A stretch of DNA of 57,697 nucleotides from Methanoregulaceae archaeon. Lineage in GTDB: Archaea > Halobacteriota > Methanomicrobia > Methanomicrobiales > Methanospirillaceae. Where the stretch lies: contig JAJFVA010000019.1 of assembly GCA_021371995.1 (NCBI GenBank), positions 1 through 57,697 of the forward strand. Reading direction: 5' to 3'. The first letter of the stretch is position 1; each line of letters starts with the position of its first letter. Made by a program: the position numbers and the translations under genes. Below, piece after piece: positions 1 to 7,920 of this stretch. The notes beneath the pieces were generated by a model that was not told the DNA's origin, did no database searches, and saw nothing but the letters and a program-made list of their open reading frames with translations.

Positions 1-625
1 TCTTTTTCCCGTCAAGTCCGTTCAGAATTGGGACATGGATACAGACAGGGGAGGAATATCCCTTTGCCGGGAGGTACTCCCTCGCAAGCATGTGGATCTT
101 ACGCTGATCAATACCACCGACCGCTGCATCAACCCCGAGGACTGCAATATCTGCCATCTGCATGATTGGGTAGATCATCTGGGAGACCGTCGGGTTGTCC
201 ATCTGTCTGCCCACCTCATCCATGCTCCGGGTAGCCCGGTTCAGGGTGATCTGCTGGGAGAGTTCATGGACCAGAAGCTGGTACTCCCGGCTGAGCTGAA
301 TATCAGAACCAAGTACATATTTCACGTCCGTGAGTCCGAGCCCTTCGAAACACTTCCTATTATATTCAGCAAGCCTTCGAACCTCTTCCATTGTTCCTTT
401 CCGATTCAGGAAAGCATGCAGATCGGCGAGGAGGACGGTCACCTCCATCCCGGCATCACGGAGATCGATTAGTTTGTTGATTGTTACAAGGTGGCCGAGG
501 TGGATCTCACCACTCGGCTCGTAACCGGCATAGACCTTCCTGCCCGGCCTTGCGAGCAATCCACGCAGTTCTTCCTCCGTGACGATCTCTACCGTGTTAC
601 GTACCGCTAGGGAGTATGGATCCAT
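1..625 (-). CDS. tyrS: Tyrosyl-tRNA synthetase (3' end outside window)
   Basis: Cytosolic class I aminoacyl-tRNA synthetase that charges tRNA-Tyr. I translated the reverse strand directly. The frame opens with MDPYSLAV at 625 and is unbroken to base 1. Residues 36-46 carry the ATP-binding HIGH-type motif (EPSGEIHLGHL). Further on come the QMIYPIMQMADI and DAAVGGIDQRKIHML stretches of the Rossmann fold that bind tyrosine and the tRNA, typical of the short archaeal/eukaryotic type. The window edge cuts the gene at NGLDGKK, just where the KMSKS loop should begin, so about the last third is absent. The same-strand gap gene lies upstream, its stop 46 bp from this start. Family assignment is firm. 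Confidence 0.93.
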   Translation of the reverse strand, partial: MDPYSLAVRNTVEIVTEEELRGLLARPGRKVYAGYEPSGEIHLGHLVTINKLIDLRDAGMEVTVLLADLHAFLNRKGTMEEVRRLAEYNRKCFEGLGLTDVKYVLGSDIQLSREYQLLVHELSQQITLNRATRSMDEVGRQMDNPTVSQMIYPIMQMADIAVLGVDAAVGGIDQRKIHMLAREYLPAKGYSSPVCIHVPILNGLDGKK

Positions 626-671
626 TCAAGACTGGTTAGCGCTGAAAAGAGTTAATGATTGGGTGCCCCGG

Positions 672-1691
672 TCAGATTGCGACAAATCCAAGAGATTCAT
701 TCGTCATCCGGATCGAGACCTCGGGATCGGTGACTTCCCCTGCCATTGCCCGGATCGCATCTACGTTTTCAATGACGACATCAGCCTCCTGGTGGATTGC
801 CTGGAAAAAGTAGAGATTTTTTCCCACAACGGCTACCGATGCTTCAAATACTCCGTTCTCCCAAAGATCTGACCGTGGTCTGCCAAGATCCATAACATAC
901 TCCTTCAGCTCTGCAGTGCTCTTGATACCGGTAGAACTCTGGACGAGTCCGATCCGGGAGTGAGCCTTCATGACAGCGAGAGCTTCCTCGCGGGTTGTCT
1001 CTTTCTTCAGTTCCATCTGGATAGCATGCATATGCATCTGGGTGGTCGGGACGATCATGGCCATGGTAACAATGTTAATATGGGGAAGGACAGTATTGAC
1101 ATCCGGACCGTGGTGACTTGGAATGGTCGTGGGGTCAAGGACCACTGCATCAATTGGCCCCTTCTTGACTACATGGGGATCCGCCCCCCGCCGGACCATG
1201 ACTGCTGTTACCTTTGCGACCCCTATCTTGTCATCTATCGCTTTTATTACCCTGCAGAGCCCGGTCGTATTGCAGGAAACGACCCTGGCGAATTGTTTCC
1301 CGATAGCATCCTTATAGTTGCAGTCTGAGTTGAACGAGAATCCTGCCACTTCGTGCTCTTCTCCCCCCTGCCAGATGGCCTTTATCCCCAGCTTCTGGTA
1401 GATCGGCTTGTTCTTCTCCCCCACACCGCCAGGGGTCGCATCCACAACGATATCAGCCGCCTTCAGCATCTCCTCAACGTTTCCTGAGACAGGCAGACCC
1501 ACTTTTTCAAACGCAGCTTTCCTGGAAATGTCGGCAATATAGAGAGGATACCCCCTTGATTTTGCAACAAATGCTTCGTGGCTGGGCTTTGTCTTTGAGA
1601 CACCAATGACCTTCATGTCCGGCTGGGCAGCAACCGCATCGGCAACGCGCTTCCCAATCGTCCCGTACCCGTTTACAGCGACTTTGATCAT
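672..1691 (-). CDS. gap: Archaeal glyceraldehyde-3-phosphate dehydrogenase
   Basis: Phosphorylating NAD(P)-dependent GAPDH of the archaeal class, working in gluconeogenesis (and glycolysis) between 1,3-bisphosphoglycerate and glyceraldehyde-3-phosphate. The protein has 339 residues, the usual archaeal length. It begins with the Rossmann motif VNGYGTIGKRVADAV. The catalytic cysteine is C140 in SCNTTGLCR, and the archaeal pattern RRGADPHVVKKGPIDAV follows. The frame extends nine codons further upstream (to 1718), but MIKVAVNGYG at 1691 is the conserved archaeal start, so I placed the start there. The gene lies upstream of tyrS on the same strand, and upstream of it is a long AT-rich non-coding stretch that probably holds its promoter. 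Confidence 0.95.
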   Translation of the reverse strand: MIKVAVNGYGTIGKRVADAVAAQPDMKVIGVSKTKPSHEAFVAKSRGYPLYIADISRKAAFEKVGLPVSGNVEEMLKAADIVVDATPGGVGEKNKPIYQKLGIKAIWQGGEEHEVAGFSFNSDCNYKDAIGKQFARVVSCNTTGLCRVIKAIDDKIGVAKVTAVMVRRGADPHVVKKGPIDAVVLDPTTIPSHHGPDVNTVLPHINIVTMAMIVPTTQMHMHAIQMELKKETTREEALAVMKAHSRIGLVQSSTGIKSTAELKEYVMDLGRPRSDLWENGVFEASVAVVGKNLYFFQAIHQEADVVIENVDAIRAMAGEVTDPEVSIRMTNESLGFVAI

Positions 1692-2276
1692 ATGGGAGGG
1701 ATGTCGGAGGAGAAGCAATTAAATGTTGGGGTTTTGGGATTGATATGAAGATCAGATTTTTTTGAGAGAGAATTTATTTCATAAGTAAATATGCTGCACT
1801 TTTACATTTTATTGATTATTTTGGACTATTTTCAATAAAAATCAATTCATAATATTTATCGTATCTATCACTATACTCATTTTTTGTTTGGGGGAGTCCA
1901 CGAGTTCATCCGAACCATGACTGAGTAAGCCGATTACAGGATCGGGCTCATATTTGTTGGTTGTGGAGTGGAAATGAAAGGGTAGCGGGAGCTTTATTTA
2001 TTTTATAAATTCATCCCTTAACGTCTGTTCATACTCACTGCAATCAATGAGGCAATCAGCGGCAAGGATGATACTGACAAGTTCCGGATTAAAATGGGAG
2101 AAGGAAACGGAAGAAATCAGTTATGACAACCAGACGGACTCTGACAGGCCTGCAGACTAAACTACAGTATCGGCGTCAATCGATTGTTATCCACAAGGAA
2201 AAATAATCTCACATATTTTCACGACTGGATAAAAACCCTCACTTTTTAGAGAATGGGATACAGATAGCACGTATTC
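1692..2276. other. Intergenic region, AT-rich, no convincing gene
   Basis: Some 585 bp between gap (leftward) and the glycosylase (rightward). It is clearly more AT-rich than the neighbours and should contain both divergent promoters. The part at about 1770-1870 is especially AT-rich. A 37-codon frame at 2047-2160 (+), starting MRQSAARMIL and ending SDRPAD, has no ribosome binding site or recognisable domain, and I do not call it a gene. No RNA gene or long repeat was seen. Confidence 0.5.
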
Positions 2277-3182
2277 ATGAACCTCACCCTCCACCCCCGG
2301 CCTCCTTATGACTTTGCTTTAAGTACTCACATCTTTTCGAAAGGTGATGCACAAATAAGGAGAGCCGAAAATAACCGTTTCTGGCAGGTCATCAGGGTCG
2401 GTGAAAAGCTCGTGCTCGCAGAAGTGATTTCGGGTGGTTCAACAGATGAGCCGGTTGTGAAGATTATCCTACGTTCGGACAGGCAGCTTGCATCGGGCGA
2501 GACCAAAAAGGCAAGAGAATTGATTGAAGGGATCCTCAACCTGAATGATGATCTCACCCTGTTTTATCATACCGTCAAAAATGACCCTCCATTGCATGCT
2601 CTGACTGAACGCCTCTATGGGCTGAAAGTGCCAACAACATCAAGTCTCTTTGAAGCACTGGTTGCGTCAATCATCGAACAGCAGATCTCTCTTGCTGTTG
2701 CTCATACCCTGCAGACCCGGCTTGTAAAAAAATTCGGGTCTTCGCTGCTGGTGGGTAAGACGACCTATTACACCTATCCCGGCCCGGAGGAGATCGCCAG
2801 TGCAGAGCCTGCTCAAATCCGTGAATGCGGGCTATCTAACCGGAAGGCGGAATATATCAGGGATATAGCCGTCCGGATCGTGAAAGGAGATCTGGATCTT
2901 GAATCCATGGGAAAGATGAGCGATAGCGATGTGATTATCAAAACGTTGTGTGAACTTCGCGGAGTCGGGAAGTGGACCGCAGAACTCGCAATCCTGCGGG
3001 GCCTGCACCGGCTGGATGCAGTCCCTGCCGATGACCTCGGTCTCAGGAGAGCAATTTCTGCACGATATTGTCACGGGAGAAAAATCAATGGAGAGGAAGC
3101 CCGGAATATAGCAGAACGCTGGGGTGAATACAGGGGGCTTGCCTGCTTCTATCTCCTTATTGCCGACCAGATGGGGATTTGA
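2277..3182 (+). CDS. AlkA-type DNA glycosylase (HhH-GPD family)
   Basis: Base-excision repair enzyme that removes damaged purines, most likely 3-methyladenine/AlkA-type, with an OGG-type activity as the alternative. The protein has 301 residues. Residues 1-105 form an AlkA N-terminal-like beta domain. Residues 115-300 are the helix-hairpin-helix glycosylase fold, with LFEALVASIIEQQIS at 124-138, the hairpin LRGVGKWTAE at 228-237, and the catalytic aspartate in VPADDLGLRRA (D252/D253). The iron-sulfur cysteine set of the Nth/MutY families is absent, which argues for AlkA/OGG. The start at 2277 is the first ATG before the conserved N-domain. The gene stands alone. Confidence 0.85.
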   Translation: MNLTLHPRPPYDFALSTHIFSKGDAQIRRAENNRFWQVIRVGEKLVLAEVISGGSTDEPVVKIILRSDRQLASGETKKARELIEGILNLNDDLTLFYHTVKNDPPLHALTERLYGLKVPTTSSLFEALVASIIEQQISLAVAHTLQTRLVKKFGSSLLVGKTTYYTYPGPEEIASAEPAQIRECGLSNRKAEYIRDIAVRIVKGDLDLESMGKMSDSDVIIKTLCELRGVGKWTAELAILRGLHRLDAVPADDLGLRRAISARYCHGRKINGEEARNIAERWGEYRGLACFYLLIADQMGI

Positions 3183-3586
3183 ATCAACCGGTAAAAGGAA
3201 GTACATCATTCCCTGACCCTTTACGGCCCTTCCCTTAGCGGAGAGAACAGGTCATAGTTGGCTGGAACATCACTGGCAATACTATCATAATACTGAGACG
3301 AACCGGTCTTTCAGGAGCTCTCCTGCTACTTCAAGGTCAGACAATGAACAGGATAATTATTGCAGAAACTTCGTTTACGAATAGGGAATATGGGTCAGAA
3401 GAGTGACGGGAACTCTCTTATCAGGTACCCGGTAAAGGACGTTCTTCCCCTCAAAGGAGAAAATCAAAGATTATTGTCGGAATCGTTGTACGGAGCGGAA
3501 TGGTGATATCACACGTTTACGATAGAAAAAGTTCTCAAAAGAGCATCATCTCTTTTACCTCGCATTACCAACAGAAGATATCAAGC
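3183..3586. other. Intergenic region with one 14-bp palindrome
   Basis: About 400 bp between two rightward genes. The perfect palindrome CAGGAGCTCTCCTG sits at 3312-3325 and could be part of a transcript end for the glycosylase, but no clear T-tract follows. The frame of the next gene stays open back to 3500, but that part does not look like protein from this family. Nothing else was recognised. Confidence 0.4.
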
Positions 3587-4423
3587 ATGGCTGGCACACT
3601 TGGCAGGAGCATCGAGCTCCTGAAAGATACATGGGGTGTACTGATGATGGACAAGGAACTTCTCTTGTTCCCCATCCTCTCGGGGATTGCGATACTGGCA
3701 ATCCTGTTCACATTTATATTCCCGGTACTGTTTCTCGGATTCCTTGGTGATACAGGAGCGGGCCCAGTCCTGCTGGTCCTTCTCCTCTTCCTCTTCTACT
3801 TCATCAGCTATGCAGTCGCCATCTTTTTCAATACCGGGCTCATCGCATGTGCCGCTATAAGGTTCTCGGGCGGTGATCCGACGGTGAAGGACGGTCTTTC
3901 CGCCGCTGTGCAACATCTCAATAAGATTCTTGTCTGGGCGCTTATTGCAGCAACGGTCGGACTGATACTCAGCAGTCTCTCGAGAAAGTCCGGGATTATC
4001 GGGAAGATAGCGGTCTCCCTTGTCGGCATTGCATGGAGCCTTGTCACATTCCTCGTGATTCCCGTGATGATCTTTGAGGAAAGGGGAGTGGTCGATGCAA
4101 TTCAGGAGTCGGGGAGACTGCTAAAGAAAACATGGGGTGAGAACATCATCGGCAGCATCTCGCTTGGCATCATCTTCGTCCCGGTAATCGTTCTCCTTAT
4201 CCTGGCCATACTGGCAGTTTTTTCAGGAAACATTGCCCTCGTTCTCACCCTCTTTGCCCTTACCCTGCTCAGCATTGTTCTCTGCGGAGTGCTCCATGCC
4301 ACCCTTAAGGGGATTTTTATCGCGGCGCTCTACCAGTACGCGAGGACCGGCCAGACCCCGAGACAGTTCCATGGCGAGATCATTCGGGGAGCGTTTAATA
4401 CGGAAACGGCAGGTATGATCTGA
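3587..4423 (+). CDS. Polytopic membrane protein (DUF6159-like)
   Basis: Integral membrane protein of unknown function, resembling the DUF6159/DUF7847 group common in archaea. From the start chosen it has 278 residues, with about six hydrophobic segments: two long ones near residues 28-90, then paired segments around 120-175 and 200-260. The conserved opening MAGTLGRSIELLKDTWGVLMMDKEL matches how these proteins begin, so I take the ATG at 3587 over the ATG-type frame opening at 3500, whose extra 29 residues are serine-rich and not membrane-like. The motif PVMIFEERGVVDAIQESGRLLKKTWGE sits in a cytosolic loop, typical of the group. It is monocistronic and converges on the response regulator. Confidence 0.7.
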   Translation: MAGTLGRSIELLKDTWGVLMMDKELLLFPILSGIAILAILFTFIFPVLFLGFLGDTGAGPVLLVLLLFLFYFISYAVAIFFNTGLIACAAIRFSGGDPTVKDGLSAAVQHLNKILVWALIAATVGLILSSLSRKSGIIGKIAVSLVGIAWSLVTFLVIPVMIFEERGVVDAIQESGRLLKKTWGENIIGSISLGIIFVPVIVLLILAILAVFSGNIALVLTLFALTLLSIVLCGVLHATLKGIFIAALYQYARTGQTPRQFHGEIIRGAFNTETAGMI

Positions 4424-4595
4424 CCGGGATCTTTTCCCAATCCCATTCCACCGTCCCCTGAAATACCCTGAAATAGTACGAGCTGATATCCGGAAAGGTG
4501 ATCGGTATGAAGACATTGTGGTGCAGGGGATTAATGCGTGAGGATTACCAAATACCGTTACCGATTAAAACAGGGGAAGGTCTTTGCCGCTCATC

Positions 4596-5093
4596 TCAGT
4601 CCGGCTTCTTTTCCACCGGATACTGACTGTTGTTATTCTTCGATTTATTTTCAACCGGTGGCTGGTTTATCACCTGCCAGTAGAGACCGAGGTCCCTGAT
4701 CACGTTGGCGAACTGATCGAACTGGACGGGCTTGACGATATAACTGTTCACCCCAAGGGCATAGCTCTCGACAATATCCCGTTCTTCGCGGGATGAGGTG
4801 AATACCACAACAGGTATGGCATGGGTGGAAGATTCATTCTTGATTTTTCGGAGCACTTCGAGCCCGTCCACCTTGGGGAGTTTCAGGTCAAGCAGTATTA
4901 CCTTCGGCCGGCCCGCCAATTTCCCTTCGTAGGGTCCTGTACCGAAGAGATAGTCGAGTGCTTCTTCCCCGTTCCAGGCAACATGGATCTTGTCCCCGAG
5001 GTTGCACCACTGGAAGACATGAAGGATCAGTTCAACATCATTAGGATTGTCTTCAACGAGGAGGATCTCAGCACCGGTCGTGCCAGAGTTCAT
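4596..5093 (-). CDS. CheY-like response regulator (Rcp1 type)
   Basis: Single-domain phosphoreceiver of 165 residues, cytosolic, without an output domain. The acidic pocket is E14/D15 in LLVEDNPND, the phosphoacceptor is D69 in VILLDLKLPKVDG, the switch residues are T99/S100, and the conserved lysine is K121 in YIVKPVQF. The extended loop between helix 2 and strand 3 (DYLFGTGPYEGK) is typical of Rcp1-like receivers that pair with phytochrome-like kinases. A 30-residue charged tail follows. It starts 8 bp after the stop of the histidine kinase on the same strand, so the two almost certainly share a transcript and form a two-component pair. Confidence 0.92.
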   Translation of the reverse strand: MNSGTTGAEILLVEDNPNDVELILHVFQWCNLGDKIHVAWNGEEALDYLFGTGPYEGKLAGRPKVILLDLKLPKVDGLEVLRKIKNESSTHAIPVVVFTSSREERDIVESYALGVNSYIVKPVQFDQFANVIRDLGLYWQVINQPPVENKSKNNNSQYPVEKKPD

Positions 5094-5101
5094 GTTTGGT
5101 A

Positions 5102-7747
5102 CTAGCCCAGCGTAAAGAAAAAGGTTGTGCCCTCTCCCGGAACCGATTCAGCCCAGATTTCACCACCATGCCGGTGGATAATCCGCTCAACGATGGCGAG
5201 TCCGACTCCGGTCCCTTCAATTGACGGATCGTCATGAAGCCGCTGGAATACGCCGAAGAGCTTCTGGGCATACTTCATGTCAAACCCGATCCCGTTGTCC
5301 TTCACATAGTAGACCATTTTCCTGTCCTTCATCATTGAGCCGACTTCTATCCGGGCAACATCCCGCCCTCGGGTGAATTTGAGTGCATTGGAGAGAAGAT
5401 TCGTATACACCCGGTTCAGAAGGTTTGGATCAGCCGAACAGGCTGGCATCTCTTTCATGATGAAATCGACCTGCCTCCCAACGGTTTCAAGTCTGAATTC
5501 CTCATAAGCCTCCCTTGCTATCGCAGAAGGATCCACCAGAAATCTTTGGAGAGGAAGACGGCTCATGCGGGAAAAATTAAGAAGATCATCGATAAGAACA
5601 CCCATCCTCTGGGTGTTCTCCCTGATCTTCAAGAGATACGAAGTTATCTCCGTTGGAATAACTTTTGCATATTCATGAAGCAGTATCATGGAAAATCCAT
5701 CTATCGCCCTGAGAGGAGCACGAAGGTCATGGGATACCGAGTAGGAAAATGAATCAAGCTCGCGGTTTGCTGCTTCCAGATCCCGTGTCCTTTCTGCGAC
5801 GCGTACCTCCAGTTCTTCGTTGAGTTGCCGGATAGCGTCTTCAACCAGCTTGAGCTGGGTAATATCAACAAGGATACCACGGATTCCGACAACGGCATCC
5901 TCCCTGATGATCGGGGATGAATAGACCATGGTGACGAGTTTGGAACCGTCTTTTCGCATCATGTGATACTCTGCCCCTTCATTTTTCAATCCCAGGAGAG
6001 CATTTCTAAAATTCAGTAACGCCTGTTCATGTTCTTCCGGCATGATGATTTGGTAGATATTTATCCCTTTTTCCAGTTCACCAGGAGAATAGCCGAAGAT
6101 ATCGTATGCAGGCTGGTTAACGTAGGTAATTTTTCCTGTGAGATCGACCTCAAATATGACCTGGGGAAGCAGGGTAGCAAGATCACGGAACCTTTTCTCA
6201 CTGTCGGTCAGATTCTGCTCAATCTGCTTTTTTTCTGTGATGTCCCTGCCAACGGACTGGTATTCGATGATAGTCATGTCAGGACCGAATATCGCCCGGT
6301 CACTCCATTGCTGCCAACGGATCTCCCCATTGGGCATGATAATCCGGTGTTCGGAAATCATTTCAGGGTGTTCCGGGCTGAGTTGACGGAACTGCTCATT
6401 GAGCCTTTTCCGGTCATCATCCGGGATGGAGGGCATGAACTTCAGCCCGTTTATATTGCAGTCCTCAAAGCCGAAATAACGGCAATACGCCTCGTTTGCA
6501 AAAGTGATGGTTCCATCAGGACGGAATCGTGTGATGAACTCTGACTGACTTTCAACAACTCCCCTGTACCGCTCCTCAGATTCGCGCAATTTTCTCTCAC
6601 TGAGTTGCATTTGCCGGATCATCCCTTTCAGTGACTGGACCAGCGCGTTGATGCTCTGTTCGAGGACTCCAAACTCTCTGCCCATTGGGGGAGCTATCCT
6701 ATGGTCAAGATTACCGCGGGCGATGGTATCAGTGTCGTCTGCTATCTGAGCGATAGGCCTGGTGAGGTAGCGGGAGAGACCATAGGCCCCGACAACCCCG
6801 AGCATGAGGCCAAATACAGCGACGAGAAGATGAAATGCGATGAGATGCTGTTGTGACTGGATGATGAGTGCATCATCATAAACAATCTCAACGATGAGGC
6901 TCATATCGGCAGCATAGTCCTCGTCCCTGAGATCGATATAGAGGTATTTTGTTGTCAAACGAGGGTCGTTGTCAGGAATTACGAGGCTTTGTCGTGTTGA
7001 TAGTACCTGTTCGAGGATCGCGTTCAGTTCTGCATCCGGCTTGAATGACTTATTACCGACCTGTCGTTTTGCGGTAGTGAATATCCGAAGCTGGCTGATA
7101 TAATGGCTTCTTTCGCTGACAGATTCGATCATGTCCGTGTATCTGAGTGTATTCCTCTCTGAGTTGAATGCTTCAGCGGAAAGACCAAGTTCGAGGATAT
7201 ACCGGTGATCATAGGTAGGGTAGTAGGCATATTTTTTCAGGTTTCCGGTAGCACTCTCCTGAACGACGCGATCAGGATAGAATCCGTCAGTGGTTCTGAT
7301 CTCCATCAGGTAATCATAGAAATAAGGGATCTTCTCTTTGAAATTCAGGCCAAGTTCCGGGGTGTAGGTGGTATATTCGATCACCCCGGATTCATTGATG
7401 ATATAGAGATCCATCTCACCTCCCACCTCCTTTTTAAGTTCGGTAAGATTCATCAGTGAAGGATCGCCCCCTGCCTCCCGGTATCCTTGATGAAAAATAA
7501 CGAAACCCTGTTGCATCTTATTATTCAGGGTATTATCGAAGAGTTTAAGACCATTGTCGATGGTTGCAACGGATTCGATCAGATTATTCTCCGTCTCGTT
7601 CCTTAGCAGTTCGGCATTATCCTGGAAATTATTGTTCACCAGTATGAGGTCTCCAATCGTGATTCCTACGACAATGACGGTAAGAAATGTGATTATGAAT
7701 ACAAGCAGATAAAACGAGAACGACCTTTTGTTTTCCGGTATGTTCAT
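5102..7747 (-). CDS. Membrane sensor histidine kinase (Cache-HAMP-PAS-PAS-HisKA)
   Basis: Sensor kinase of 881 residues. In order: transmembrane segment 11-36, a large extracytoplasmic sensor of dCache type about 37-300, a second membrane segment about 301-325, HAMP about 326-378, PAS domains about 390-510 and 515-638, a coiled linker, then the dimerisation/phosphoacceptor domain with H673 in SYSVSHDLRAPLRAIDGFS. The ATPase domain has the N box NLLSNALKF (783-791), G1 DNGIGF (817-822) and G2 GTGVGLA (845-851). All catalytic motifs are intact, so it should be an active kinase. The likely partner is the receiver 8 bp downstream. It is transcribed away from the HTH-PAS gene at 7921. The ligand is unknown. 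Confidence 0.93.
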   Translation of the reverse strand: MNIPENKRSFSFYLLVFIITFLTVIVVGITIGDLILVNNNFQDNAELLRNETENNLIESVATIDNGLKLFDNTLNNKMQQGFVIFHQGYREAGGDPSLMNLTELKKEVGGEMDLYIINESGVIEYTTYTPELGLNFKEKIPYFYDYLMEIRTTDGFYPDRVVQESATGNLKKYAYYPTYDHRYILELGLSAEAFNSERNTLRYTDMIESVSERSHYISQLRIFTTAKRQVGNKSFKPDAELNAILEQVLSTRQSLVIPDNDPRLTTKYLYIDLRDEDYAADMSLIVEIVYDDALIIQSQQHLIAFHLLVAVFGLMLGVVGAYGLSRYLTRPIAQIADDTDTIARGNLDHRIAPPMGREFGVLEQSINALVQSLKGMIRQMQLSERKLRESEERYRGVVESQSEFITRFRPDGTITFANEAYCRYFGFEDCNINGLKFMPSIPDDDRKRLNEQFRQLSPEHPEMISEHRIIMPNGEIRWQQWSDRAIFGPDMTIIEYQSVGRDITEKKQIEQNLTDSEKRFRDLATLLPQVIFEVDLTGKITYVNQPAYDIFGYSPGELEKGINIYQIIMPEEHEQALLNFRNALLGLKNEGAEYHMMRKDGSKLVTMVYSSPIIREDAVVGIRGILVDITQLKLVEDAIRQLNEELEVRVAERTRDLEAANRELDSFSYSVSHDLRAPLRAIDGFSMILLHEYAKVIPTEITSYLLKIRENTQRMGVLIDDLLNFSRMSRLPLQRFLVDPSAIAREAYEEFRLETVGRQVDFIMKEMPACSADPNLLNRVYTNLLSNALKFTRGRDVARIEVGSMMKDRKMVYYVKDNGIGFDMKYAQKLFGVFQRLHDDPSIEGTGVGLAIVERIIHRHGGEIWAESVPGEGTTFFFTLG

Positions 7748-7920
7748 GTCTGATCCGTAATCCTCTTCATAAAACCCCGGAGTGAAAATAGTTTCACTCT
7801 ATATAATGTTGTATACCACGTTTTGAATGCTTGAAGGTTTTGATGGAAAAAATTACAGACGATGATGGAATATCTGCAGTGCAAATCTTTAATTGGCCCG
7901 AAAAGACATGATCGATTGTC
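7748..7920. promoter_or_regulatory. Divergent promoter region, kinase / HTH-PAS gene
   Basis: A 173-bp gap that must contain both promoters. On the minus strand a TATA-like ACATTATATAGAG lies at about 7796-7808, some 50 bp upstream of the kinase start. On the plus strand the best TATA-like sequence is AATCTTTAATT near 7884. Inferred from sequence only. Confidence 0.45.

Noticed and set aside
1692-1718. Nine-codon extension of gap
   Set aside because: Archaeal GAPDH starts at MIKVAVNGYG. The extension MLLLRHPSH is not conserved-looking and would move the start into the leader.
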